Shown: in pieces, positions 1 through 8,409 of the stretch
Layout of the letters: each line of letters opens with the position of its first letter
Numbering within the stretch: position 1 is the first letter of the stretch
Assembly (NCBI GenBank): GCA_026014595.1
Contig: JAOZHY010000048.1
Location: 124,001-188,000, forward strand
Direction of reading: 5' to 3'
DNA length: 64,000 nt
DNA from: Candidatus Bathyarchaeota archaeon
Lineage (GTDB): Archaea > Thermoproteota > Bathyarchaeia > Bathyarchaeales > Bathycorpusculaceae
The notes under the pieces: model-generated
The model's input: only the letters and a program-made list of their open reading frames with translations
What the model was told of the DNA's origin: nothing
Databases searched by the model: none
Translations under genes and position numbers: made by a program

Positions 1-410
1 TTTTTGAATCCGTCAGGGCCACAATTCACTGTCCCGTTTAGGTTTTTCAGCTCCATTCGAATGCTGCTGACGTTGGAGGCTGTGAATTCAACGCTGTTGG
101 TGCCGAAGTAAGGCGGGCCTCCGAAAAGTGTGGCGCTGCTGTTAATGTAATCCACTGTGTTGTTACTTATCATCACACCAGGGTTTGCTTGCCATAGTCC
201 CGCGTTTTGTGCCCAAAAATCGCCTTGAGATGCTGACGGATTAGTTATTTCAAGATACTGGTTTGAACCAGCCACGTATGTATAGCTAACTTGTAATGCT
301 ACGAAGATGATGAGCAGTATGAAGGCGCCTAGGTACTGTGGATTCTGTAGAATGTTTTTGAATGCTTTTTGTGGTGCGTAAATGACTTTAAGTATATTGC
401 CAACAACCAA
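1..410 (-). CDS. Membrane protein, C-terminus cut by window edge
   Basis: An open frame runs from a TTG at 410 to base 1 without a stop, so the 3' end lies outside the window. I read about 136 residues: a cytoplasmic start containing IYAPQKAFKNILQNPQYLGA, one hydrophobic segment (about residues 29-43) and a Ser/Asn/Thr-rich part that looks extracytoplasmic. The run before the membrane segment resembles the start of Yip1-like archaeal membrane proteins, a weak family call. The TTG start is chosen because a GGAG lies 9 nt upstream and in-frame stops lie just beyond it. No function can be assigned. It is transcribed in the same direction as the beta-propeller gene downstream of the window coordinate 652 but is separated from it by 240 bp. 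Confidence 0.7.
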   Translation of the reverse strand, partial: MVVGNILKVIYAPQKAFKNILQNPQYLGAFILLIIFVALQVSYTYVAGSNQYLEITNPSASQGDFWAQNAGLWQANPGVMISNNTVDYINSSATLFGGPPYFGTNSVEFTASNVSSIRMELKNLNGTVNCGPDGFK

Positions 411-446
411 TACGGTAGACTCCGACTATCAACTCATATCACACCA

Positions 447-458
447 GTTTATATAATA
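447..458 (-). promoter_or_regulatory. Archaeal TATA box for the edge membrane protein
   Basis: Read on the minus strand this is ATTATATAAAC. It lies about 40 bp upstream of the TTG at 410, so a start site 25-28 bp away would give a short leader that includes the GGAG ribosome site. Confidence 0.45.
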
Positions 459-651
459 TTCGTTGTACAAGGATTTTGTTATTTTCTATGGTGGATTCTG
501 CTGTTCACCCAAGATATTTGATGTGACGGCGTAGTGAAAATGGAAATATTTGCTTGTTTGCCAGAAATTCCTCGGTGCTTTTTTCGTTTTAAATTTTCAT
601 TTGCGGTTTCTAAACAAAAAAAGAGGGAAAGATTGTTTTAAGTTTGTATAT

Positions 652-3381
652 TTACGGTTTTTTCCTGAGTATGAGCAAGCCGACTATGGCTATTGCGATG
701 ATTATGGCGATTGCAACGATAACTGAGTACATCATCACGTCTCCCGCCGTAGCTAAGCCTGGTTGAGGCGTAATCACGGGCGCGGGAGTCGCTGCTTCGG
801 TCGCGGTGAAGTGTGCTTCAGCGCATGACCCGTAGTACGAGTTTGAACCAGCGAACGTGGCGATCACGGTGAAGTCGCCTGGGATGTCAGGCGTCCACGT
901 GAAGCTGAACGAGCCGGTCGTGTCGCTTGTGGTGGTGCCTATGGTGCGGTAGTTGTTGTTGGAGTCGATGACGTCGATTGTGATTTCGACGCCGGTCGTG
1001 TTAGTCGGCAACGGTTGCTGCTGGTACACGTACTCCATCCAATGGCTCTGGCTTTCGTCAGAGACGCATGGAACACCGTTGGGGAACCGCAGCGCAACCT
1101 CGTTCTGCTTCGTCATAGTAACCTCAGGCTGAGCCAAGTACCTCGTGCCAGGCGAAACATCCATTATAGTGCCCGTTATTGTTATGGGCGTGGCTGTTGT
1201 CACTCCAACGTGAGGAGCATCGAGTGTCATTTTGCTTGGTCCCTTGCCGAAAGCGTAAATCATGTTGTCGTAACAGTTGCGCGACAATAAGACGCCATAT
1301 GCAATCGATGTGGATTCAACTGAGGTGTCCAGTATCTTCCAGCCTAATGAACCGTCAGTCCAGTTCAACGCCAGTAGCTGTGCTCCATGGAACAGCGGCG
1401 GATTATACTCGTGACCGATAGCAACGTACGCGAAATCTTTTGAAGCGGCATGACTGTTGAAAGACCAAATTGGCCAAACACCGTAGGGAGTCTCCAGTCC
1501 AGGGTTGCCCAAGATCTCGTTTGTACTTGTGTACCACAATTGCGTTCCGGTTGTAGCGTTGAGGCACCAGATGTCTCCTCCAAAGCCGAGGATTGCGATT
1601 CTACTCTCAGGTCCATTTAGGCGGGCTAGGCCGAACGCGTTGTAGCCGTGTGGCAGAGAGCCGTCAGATTTCCTGAGATCTGTGTTCCATGCCTTCTTGC
1701 CTGTGCGTGCGTCAATTGCAAAGGCGTCAGAGTAAGCCATGTTAACCAGTATGAGTTTTCCGTCTTGGATCCACACGTTAGTCCTTGAATCCGGTGCTAA
1801 AGTGTCGGTTTCTGTCGATGTGAAGTTATGAGCCCACAGCACATCACCAGTACTCGCATCCATGGCTCCGCAGAGTAGCCAACCGACCTGTTGTCCTCCT
1901 GTTCCCTGTCCAAAAGTGAAGCCTGCAGTCATCACCACTGCATTATTAGTTATGCCGTTTATCGCCATAACAGGATTGGTTACCCCTATTAGGGGATTGT
2001 TTATGGGTTCGCCCTTATCTGTCGCGTTAGGTAGCGGTTTAGCCCACATTATTCCACGCTCAAAGGGAATCACTGTGTTCAGGCTTGGACCCCATCCCCA
2101 GTTGCTGCCCAGTGCTTGTGACAAGTTCCAGCAGACTAGGACGGGACGATCGGGAGCAATAGTTACATATCCTGTGACGGGTGGATTGCCAAATCCAGGT
2201 GCGTTTCCAAACGTTCTCATGGTGCCAGCTGTGCTGTTGATGTAGTAGCCTATTATGTGTCCATTTTCATCCGTCGTAAGCGTAGGATTGGTACCGTTGA
2301 CGATGCTAAGGACGTATTGTCCAGTCAAGCCAGAATACATGTTCCACTGCGTTCCAACGTTGGCAGGTCGGGTTCCACCTGTGTCTGCTGCAGGAAGAGT
2401 GCCAGTGGTCCAGATGTATGGGCCAACAGAGCCGTACATATTAGGCGTATACCATTGAGTAACCATGCCGCACCGTAACGCAGTAGTAGTGTTTATGCGC
2501 CATAGCGTTTGTCCAGTGTACAGGTCTACCGCAATAATGCCATTCTGATAGCTGTTGCTTTCCGCTTTCCAGTCAGAGTACATTATGCCATTGATTATGA
2601 CTGGCGCGAACTTAGGCCAGTACTGTGAGGTTGACCAGTAGTGTCCCGATTGCTCATCTCCGCTTAAACCGTTTACACCACCGCCCGCCCAAATCTTTGT
2701 CCAGAGAATGTGACCAGACATCACTGATTCTGTTTTCGGATTATAGTTGCCAGTAGCATTGTAGCCGCCAGTTTGCGCAAAAACGACTGACCCGTACCCA
2801 AGCCAAGGCCCCGCAATTTTATACCATTCTTGCACGTTCTCAGCAGTAACAGGAGTCTGCCACCACGAAGTCGGCAACGGCGTAATCTGATAATGGCCAA
2901 GCTGTACAGGCTCCTCCTGCACAACAAGCGTCACAACGGGACTCTCAGCTGCTAAAGCGGTAACGCCATTAATTAAGAGTTGTTGAGCAAAGATGGCTTT
3001 GAATGTATAGTTGCCAACTTGATCGGGAGTGAACGTGGTGTAGGATCCTCCGGTGGTGTCACCTTTGAATGGGCCAAGTACTACTTTATCTCCGTTAGGT
3101 TTCGTCATTACAACTGTCCAGTTTTGCGGCACATCACCAGCTCCCCCTCCGGCTGCGCTCGTTACCAGAGGTGCAGCCATGAAAAAGTTAATGGTTACTA
3201 CTTGACCGACGCCTACTGGATTAGGACCGACGTTAACAAAGGCATATATATGCTGGACGTTTCCTGGCTGCGGAAGTGCTGCAAATTGGGCTAATGCGTT
3301 TGGTAGCATCGCTGAAGCGACAATTGAAAGTGTCAATATCATTGCAATTGCAATAGCGCTTGCCCTTTTTTTGCTAAGCAA
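652..3381 (-). CDS. Secreted PQQ-type beta-propeller protein with C-terminal membrane anchor
   Basis: This 909-residue surface protein starts with a positively charged signal peptide and hydrophobic core (residues 1-32). It continues with an Ig-like region (about 40-155), then a repeat region whose blades carry PQQ_2-like motifs such as DLYTGQTLW, DASTGDVLW, DARTGKKAW and NATTGTQLW. A second Ig-like domain (about 735-865) precedes a single C-terminal membrane helix ending in RKK. No PQQ-dependent enzyme residues can be claimed: the fold is shared by binding and scaffold proteins. The TTG start has GGAGAA just upstream. It is divergent from a TrmB-family regulator, with a perfect palindrome in between, and has a paralogue at 36705-39198 in the same arrangement. 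The ligand is unknown. Confidence 0.85.
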   Translation of the reverse strand: MLSKKRASAIAIAMILTLSIVASAMLPNALAQFAALPQPGNVQHIYAFVNVGPNPVGVGQVVTINFFMAAPLVTSAAGGGAGDVPQNWTVVMTKPNGDKVVLGPFKGDTTGGSYTTFTPDQVGNYTFKAIFAQQLLINGVTALAAESPVVTLVVQEEPVQLGHYQITPLPTSWWQTPVTAENVQEWYKIAGPWLGYGSVVFAQTGGYNATGNYNPKTESVMSGHILWTKIWAGGGVNGLSGDEQSGHYWSTSQYWPKFAPVIINGIMYSDWKAESNSYQNGIIAVDLYTGQTLWRINTTTALRCGMVTQWYTPNMYGSVGPYIWTTGTLPAADTGGTRPANVGTQWNMYSGLTGQYVLSIVNGTNPTLTTDENGHIIGYYINSTAGTMRTFGNAPGFGNPPVTGYVTIAPDRPVLVCWNLSQALGSNWGWGPSLNTVIPFERGIMWAKPLPNATDKGEPINNPLIGVTNPVMAINGITNNAVVMTAGFTFGQGTGGQQVGWLLCGAMDASTGDVLWAHNFTSTETDTLAPDSRTNVWIQDGKLILVNMAYSDAFAIDARTGKKAWNTDLRKSDGSLPHGYNAFGLARLNGPESRIAILGFGGDIWCLNATTGTQLWYTSTNEILGNPGLETPYGVWPIWSFNSHAASKDFAYVAIGHEYNPPLFHGAQLLALNWTDGSLGWKILDTSVESTSIAYGVLLSRNCYDNMIYAFGKGPSKMTLDAPHVGVTTATPITITGTIMDVSPGTRYLAQPEVTMTKQNEVALRFPNGVPCVSDESQSHWMEYVYQQQPLPTNTTGVEITIDVIDSNNNYRTIGTTTSDTTGSFSFTWTPDIPGDFTVIATFAGSNSYYGSCAEAHFTATEAATPAPVITPQPGLATAGDVMMYSVIVAIAIIIAIAIVGLLILRKKP

Positions 3382-3405
3382 TTCTCCTTTTTCTCCATTA
3401 TTTTA

Positions 3406-3422
3406 GTACACTCAAAGTGTAC
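3406..3422. promoter_or_regulatory. 17-bp perfect palindrome, candidate TrmB-family operator
   Basis: The sequence is GTACACT-CAA-AGTGTAC, a 7-3-7 inverted repeat. It lies between the divergent beta-propeller gene (start 3381) and the regulator (start about 3530), 25 bp before the former. TrmB proteins bind inverted repeats built on ACT/AGT-like half sites, so this is the natural site for the neighbouring regulator. A TATA-like ATTTTATCC lies upstream on the minus strand, which would put the palindrome over the transcription start, fitting repression. Confidence 0.6.
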
Positions 3423-3529
3423 AGTAGGATAAAATCTTTTGAACGCAATTTAATTTTTTGTAGTTTGAAAATCCACCAACAGCCAAAAAACTTATATTAA
3501 TAAATACTACTAATTTGCGGGCAGCCTCT

Positions 3530-4321
3530 GTGGAAAGTGCAGACGAGTACGTAGCCATATTAAGCGAACTAGGCTTAAACAAAACACAAGCTAGAGTTTA
3601 CTTAACGCTGGCCAAAGCAAAGAATCTATCAGCAAAAGAAATCGCTGAAATCTCAAAAGTCGCCAGACCAGATGTTTACCGAGCGCTATACCAGCTTGAA
3701 AAAATCGGTCTCGCCGAAACACTGCTAGGAGAACCCATGTATTTCGAAGCTGTCCCTATTGACGAGTGCTTCTCCACTCTACTTCTTGAAAGAACGAAAA
3801 AAACAGCCGAACTTAAAGAGAAGGCACAAAAATTAACCCAAAACTTCAAAAAAAATCTTCAAGACAAAGAAGTTGACGAGGAATTTCAATTCATGCTCAT
3901 TCCCAGAAAAGTTGCTGTTTATTCTAAAGTTCGAAGAATGATAGAAGCTGCTCAAGAACGCGTCTGCTTGCTGGCATTAATGAGAAGAACGCTCACTTGG
4001 TTCTCTGAATACTCGTACCTTGTGGAAGAAGCGCTAGCAAGAAAAGTGGAATTCAGGGTAATTATACAAAAACCAAAAAAAGACTTATGGAAACCGCTGA
4101 AAAGCTTAGGCAAATATCCGAATTTTTACCTAAGATTAAGCCCAAGGGCGCCCCAAACGGCTTTTAGTGTTTGGGACCGAAAAGAACTGTTGATGTCTAC
4201 ATCTCTGACTGATACGGCATCTTCTGCCGCTATTTTGTGGTCTAACAACAAAGGCATTGTAAACTTGTGCCAAGATTATTTTGAGTACCTGTGGCGCAAA
4301 GCCGAGAAAATAGATTTGTAA
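3530..4321 (+). CDS. TrmB-family transcription regulator
   Basis: A 263-residue protein with an N-terminal winged helix (about residues 5-75). It contains the recognition-helix region AEISKVARPDVYRALYQLEK, followed by a linker helix (LLLERTKKTAELKEKAQKL) and a C-terminal effector region resembling the phospholipase-D-like sensor domain of short TrmB proteins. I prefer the GTG at 3530: the TATA-like TTATATTA centred near 3496 would place transcription start at about 3522-3530 (leaderless), while the TTG at 3515 is too close. It is divergent from the secreted beta-propeller gene and most likely controls it. The frameshifted gene at 35800-36601 is a clear paralogue of nearly the same length. Confidence 0.85.
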   Translation: MESADEYVAILSELGLNKTQARVYLTLAKAKNLSAKEIAEISKVARPDVYRALYQLEKIGLAETLLGEPMYFEAVPIDECFSTLLLERTKKTAELKEKAQKLTQNFKKNLQDKEVDEEFQFMLIPRKVAVYSKVRRMIEAAQERVCLLALMRRTLTWFSEYSYLVEEALARKVEFRVIIQKPKKDLWKPLKSLGKYPNFYLRLSPRAPQTAFSVWDRKELLMSTSLTDTASSAAILWSNNKGIVNLCQDYFEYLWRKAEKIDL

Positions 4322-4405
4322 CATTTCTGCGCAATATAATTTTTAAATTGTGCCGATACCCAAATCGCTTAGCATAAGGGATAAAATATCTGGCTTAAGT
4401 ATTCG

Positions 4406-5914
4406 CTACATCCCGAGTTTGAGCCGTCGGTAAGTGGTGTAGTCTACGAATTCCACAAACGGGTTTTCAGCTTGATATTTAACGCTGAGTTTCTGTCTCT
4501 GCCTCTTATCCGCAATTTGGCTTGTGGTTCGCAGCAGGTAAGCGTCGCTTCCCGCACCTGAGCCGTAACTCACCATCAAGATGCGCTCCTCAGGCTTCGC
4601 GATGTCCAGCACCGATGCCAACCCAGCGGGTGAACATCCAGAGTAGGTGTTGCCGAACTTGTTGATTTGAAGTGAAGCAGCGTACTGCTCATCCTTGAAG
4701 CCGAGTTCATTGGCGATTTTAACTGGAAACTGAGGGTTAGGCTGATGGGTCACAAAGTAGTCAATGTCGCTTGCTTGCACGTTAAGCTTCTCCATGAGTT
4801 TGGTGGCTGCTTTTCTGACGTGCTTGAAGTACGCTGGGTCACCTGTGAATCTTCCGCCGTGCATCGGAAACGGTTCCCCGTCTCTGCGCCAAAAGTCAGG
4901 GGTGTCAGAGGTAACCGAGTACCAACCTTCAATCTCAGCTAACACATCCTGTTTCCCAAAGATGAACGCGGAACCACCATAGCCTACGAACGCATCGAGC
5001 TCGCCGCCTGGACAGCCTTTGGGCGCAGCTTGCGAGTTGTCTGCGCCTATAACCATCGCGTATTTTATGCCCGACTTCGGGTAGTTGACGAGTGAAGCCG
5101 CGTCCTTGAACATGCTGGTGGCTGCTTTGCAAGCGAACTCCATGTCGACAGCGTCCACGCCTTGGATGTCGCCGTCTTCTTCTCCGAGCTTCAAAACCTG
5201 CGCCACCTTCGATGCGATGGGCTTCACGGCGTATGGGTTTGATTCTGAGCCTACATAGATTTTGCCGACTAAGGCGCTGTCAACTCCCGAATGGATTAAC
5301 GCTAGTTTTCCAGACTCAACCGCCGCTGTTACCGCGTCTTCATCGATGAACGGGACTGAACGCTGGAGGCTTCCTTCCCTTATTCTGAAGCGTGAAGTGT
5401 AAAAACCGTAACCCACAATGCCAGGCGTATCGTATTCTTTGCTTGGCTGAACCACCGTGTATTCCTGATGCGGATAATACTCATCGGCTAAGGTGAACGC
5501 CAAAGAAATCGTCGGCACAACATCGCTTTTGCCCACTGAATACCGCCTCCTGAACCTCGGAACAACCTCTCTGCCTTCAAGGCTTGAGAAATCAACAGTC
5601 TCTCCGTCCTTCAATATCTGGTCCGTGAGCCTTCCAGGAACGCGAATTTTCCCGCCGTGGAAAGAAACTATGCCGTACACGTAGTTTTCCAGTTTCATGA
5701 ATTTGTTTGTGGGCTCAGTGACCAGCGTGCAGAGTTCAAGCTTGCCTTTCTCGTAAAAGAGGTCTATGCTTTCCATTTTCCCGAAGCTTTTTCTGCCACA
5801 ATCTCCACAGTAGTCTCGCACCTCGAAGTATTCTTTCCCGCAGATTCCACATCGGCTGGATTTCAGCCTATCACCGAGGTAGGAGACCCTGCGCTCTATA
5901 GGTTCACTGCTCAT
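4406..5914 (-). CDS. DUF35 zinc ribbon/OB-fold fused to HMG-CoA synthase
   Basis: Predicted to condense acetyl-CoA with acetoacetyl-CoA to HMG-CoA for the archaeal mevalonate route. Residues 1-125 are a DUF35 module: a rubredoxin-like zinc ribbon with C22, C25, C36 and C39, then an OB-fold. Residues about 130-480 are an HMG-CoA synthase that keeps the catalytic set: E224 (SESNPYAVKP), nucleophile C262 (FACKAAT) and H390 (THQPNPQFP). In most archaea DUF35, HMG-CoA synthase and thiolase are separate subunits of one channelling complex; here the DUF35 scaffold is N-terminally fused. The start lies 2 bp after the stop of the thiolase-like gene, so both are one transcription unit. A different acyl-CoA substrate cannot be excluded because the partner thiolase looks inactive. 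Confidence 0.85.
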   Translation of the reverse strand: MSSEPIERRVSYLGDRLKSSRCGICGKEYFEVRDYCGDCGRKSFGKMESIDLFYEKGKLELCTLVTEPTNKFMKLENYVYGIVSFHGGKIRVPGRLTDQILKDGETVDFSSLEGREVVPRFRRRYSVGKSDVVPTISLAFTLADEYYPHQEYTVVQPSKEYDTPGIVGYGFYTSRFRIREGSLQRSVPFIDEDAVTAAVESGKLALIHSGVDSALVGKIYVGSESNPYAVKPIASKVAQVLKLGEEDGDIQGVDAVDMEFACKAATSMFKDAASLVNYPKSGIKYAMVIGADNSQAAPKGCPGGELDAFVGYGGSAFIFGKQDVLAEIEGWYSVTSDTPDFWRRDGEPFPMHGGRFTGDPAYFKHVRKAATKLMEKLNVQASDIDYFVTHQPNPQFPVKIANELGFKDEQYAASLQINKFGNTYSGCSPAGLASVLDIAKPEERILMVSYGSGAGSDAYLLRTTSQIADKRQRQKLSVKYQAENPFVEFVDYTTYRRLKLGM

Positions 5915-5916
5915 CT

Positions 5917-7116
5917 TTATTCTCTCCCGAAAATGGTAACGTACGCTTTGGTGCCGAAACCCTCAAGCTCCGATGTGCAGCCGTACCGCGGTGTTTCTTG
6001 TCCAAGGTCAATCTGTCTTTCGCCAGCTTCGCCTCTTAGTTGCTTGAATATCTCAAAGATTTGGGCACCTCCAGTCGCGCCCAACGGGTTACCGTCTGCC
6101 TTTAAGCCGCCGTTTGCGTTGACGAAAACTCTTCTGCCGTTTATCTCATAGTAGCTTTTTTCCTCTGGGCGGCTTTCGTTAATGCTTTTCCAAGCTGTTC
6201 CCGGTTCACAGAAGCCCAAGTCTTCAAGGGACACCATCTCCAATACAGTGGACTGGTCATATACCTCGACAACCTGCATGTCTGAAGGCGCCACTCCTGC
6301 CATCTTAAAGGCGTTTTTTGCGGCAATCTTGGTTGCGGTGAAATGGGTTAGGTCATCTCTTGCCGTGAAGTTCAGGTAATCTGTGGCTGAGGAACAGTCT
6401 AAAACGTAAATAGGCTTATCAGTCATTTTTCTAGCGTGTTCTTCACTGGTGAGAATCAACGCTGATGCGCCATCGGATATGGGTGCAAAATCGTAAAGCC
6501 CCAACGATTTTCGCGCTGCTTTTCTGGCGTTTAGGACATGGTCAACGGTTATTTTTCTCCGAAAATGCGCATACTCGTTTTTCGCGGCGTTGGCGTGGTT
6601 CTTGACGGAAACCTGCGCCAAAGCTACATTAAGCTTATCCAGATTCTCGCCCGTTATCCCATACTTGTTTATGTACGCTCTGAGCAACAGTTCATGATTC
6701 GCCTCTGGAGTGCCGCCGGCATAGTAGCTCCAGGGGTCTTCCAGAAGCATGAGGTCATCGCGGATTTTGTCCCAGCGGTCCGTCATTTTCTCTATGCCGC
6801 CCACCAGCACCGTGTTGTATGCGCCTGCTTGGATGGCGTGGCATGCTGTGAGTAAGGCGGCGCTGACGGAGCGGGTGACTTCCATTGGAACGTGAAGTTC
6901 CGTGAGTTCTGAGAGAAAGCCTTCTTCTAAGCCTAGCTTGTTTGTGATTGGAAGGAAGCAGTCGGAGAGATAGCAGGCTTCCAAGTCTCTGCGTTCTAAG
7001 TCACATTCTTTGGATGCGGTGAGCCAGGCTTCTTCAATCAGCTTTTCTGGCTCTTTGCCATAATGCTCTCCAAACTTGGTTCTGCCAACAGCAACTATGG
7101 CTGGGCGATTCTGCAT
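5917..7116 (-). CDS. Thiolase-like protein lacking canonical catalytic residues
   Basis: A 399-residue member of the thiolase superfamily by overall order (VLVGGIEKMTD at about 103, ISDGASALIL at about 213, GGLKADGNPLGATGG at about 336). The nucleophile motif C-x-S-G-S-A-A-L reads T81-R-S-V-S-A-A-L. The HD[AC]F motif reads Y286-D-Q-S. The GHP motif reads G-N343-P. All three catalytic elements are therefore changed although the frame is intact and no decay is visible. It is the first gene of a pair with the DUF35-HMG-CoA synthase fusion (2-bp gap), matching the thiolase position of the archaeal channelling complex. It may be a structural subunit or catalyse something other than thiolysis. A weak RBS-like AAGGT precedes the ATG. 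Confidence 0.8.
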   Translation of the reverse strand: MQNRPAIVAVGRTKFGEHYGKEPEKLIEEAWLTASKECDLERRDLEACYLSDCFLPITNKLGLEEGFLSELTELHVPMEVTRSVSAALLTACHAIQAGAYNTVLVGGIEKMTDRWDKIRDDLMLLEDPWSYYAGGTPEANHELLLRAYINKYGITGENLDKLNVALAQVSVKNHANAAKNEYAHFRRKITVDHVLNARKAARKSLGLYDFAPISDGASALILTSEEHARKMTDKPIYVLDCSSATDYLNFTARDDLTHFTATKIAAKNAFKMAGVAPSDMQVVEVYDQSTVLEMVSLEDLGFCEPGTAWKSINESRPEEKSYYEINGRRVFVNANGGLKADGNPLGATGGAQIFEIFKQLRGEAGERQIDLGQETPRYGCTSELEGFGTKAYVTIFGRE

Positions 7117-7225
7117 AATTTTTTTACCTTCTTGAGTAGCAAATATCCTTTTTCAAGAAGCCTTTTAAGTGTTTTCCATATTCGTTCCGTGGTCTGCTGC
7201 AGTTTAGATGAGGCGGATTTAGATT

Positions 7226-7564
7226 TTAGAGTACTGCGGCAACCGCTAAAATATTGTTTGTAACCACAACGGTTAGGGCAGTAAGGGACAGGAAATATCC
7301 TGATTGCAGGAAGCGCTTCTCCAGTTGGAAGCTGGCTTTTTGTGTTTCTTCAATTTGGTATGCCTTGTAGAATAAGCAGCCTATGAGCAGGACAGCGGCG
7401 AGTTTTACGGCGCTGAAAGCAACCGGGTTTGTTTGTGTTAGACCTGCGAACAGAGGGTTGATTTCGACTGCGCCGAAGTAGGTTGTGCCCACGAGTGTTG
7501 TGAGCAAGTCGGCGAGTCCCATTGAAACCAGGATGAGGCATAGCAGTTGTTTTGTTTTGGACAC
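7226..7564 (-). CDS. DUF5658-type small membrane protein
   Basis: A 112-residue integral membrane protein with four hydrophobic segments. It contains the pattern DLLTTLVGTTYFGAVEINPL, typical of the DUF5658 family: a helix with D-x-x-T followed by an E-x-N-P motif. The GTG at 7564 is preferred over an upstream ATG because AGAGGG lies 7 nt before it. Function unknown. It stands alone between the thiolase-like gene and a 300-bp divergent spacer. Confidence 0.65.
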   Translation of the reverse strand: MSKTKQLLCLILVSMGLADLLTTLVGTTYFGAVEINPLFAGLTQTNPVAFSAVKLAAVLLIGCLFYKAYQIEETQKASFQLEKRFLQSGYFLSLTALTVVVTNNILAVAAVL

Positions 7565-7869
7565 GCGCTTCCCTCTGGTATAGTAATACACAATATGCAA
7601 TTACGCAGCCTACTCAGATACGCATTCTGAATGTTCATTCGTAATAACTGAACTACGCCAATACATATACATTAACATAAAAATGTAAAAATAACAATAA
7701 TTACATCCTAAAAATTCAGCTGTTTATCTGAAAACACGCAGTAGTTCTGTTCAACACCAAAACCCCGCACCCAAATCCACACTCTCACGTCATAAGTACG
7801 CCTTCACAAAACTTTTATCCGCCACGCACTTGAATAGAAAAATCAAACCGGAACGGAGCCGCAACAACT
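7565..7869. other. AT-rich divergent intergenic region
   Basis: A spacer between two divergent membrane-protein genes. Bases 7640-7720 are very A/T rich with no reading frame. CTTTTAT near 7810 is a possible TATA element for the rightward gene. I see no repeat or RNA gene in it. Confidence 0.4.
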
Positions 7870-8409
7870 TTGGATGCCAAGAAAAGCACCGCGCTTTTAG
7901 GCGTAGCATTCCTCGTTTTGCTGGGGCTTTCATACGCGGAAAACCTCTTCTTTTTCAACATCCTCGGCGACATCCTCAAGAACCAACTGCTGGCAGTTGC
8001 AATGCTCTTCCTCCACAACGTCCTCGTAGTGTCGCTGATTCTGCTGGGCATGACGTTCTACGTCAACCTGGTGGTTTTGAACTTCTTCCGAAGAGAGAAA
8101 CACGCCGACGTTGTGATAACGCACCCGCGCAGCTTCGCTTTCATCTTCGCGTGCATAGTCGTATTCCTGAGCATACTCCGCGGCGCCACCCTCATCAACG
8201 GCGGAATAACCCTTGAAACCCTGCCCTTGGTTCTGCTCATCAGCGCGCCAGTCGGCATAGTTGAAGGATACGGCATCTACTTAACAATCAAGAAAACATT
8301 AAGCAGAACCATGTCGTTGAAGGGTCTTGGCTTCATCTACGGCGTGTTCTTCGCCGCATCCCTCTTAGAAGTCGGCTTCATCAACCTACTCTTGACCGCT
8401 GCTGCCTAA
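7870..8409 (+). CDS. SpoIIM-like integral membrane protein
   Basis: A 179-residue protein with about five membrane helices. The stretch LHNVLVVSLILLGM, the central INGGITLE and APVGIVEGYGIYL resemble stage II sporulation protein M (SpoIIM/DUF95) proteins, which are widespread in archaea and have no sporulation role there. It starts at a TTG; no strong ribosome site is visible, only GGAG 13-16 nt upstream. Its last 29 bp overlap the 3' end of the convergent nicotinate phosphoribosyltransferase gene. Confidence 0.6.
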   Translation: MDAKKSTALLGVAFLVLLGLSYAENLFFFNILGDILKNQLLAVAMLFLHNVLVVSLILLGMTFYVNLVVLNFFRREKHADVVITHPRSFAFIFACIVVFLSILRGATLINGGITLETLPLVLLISAPVGIVEGYGIYLTIKKTLSRTMSLKGLGFIYGVFFAASLLEVGFINLLLTAAA

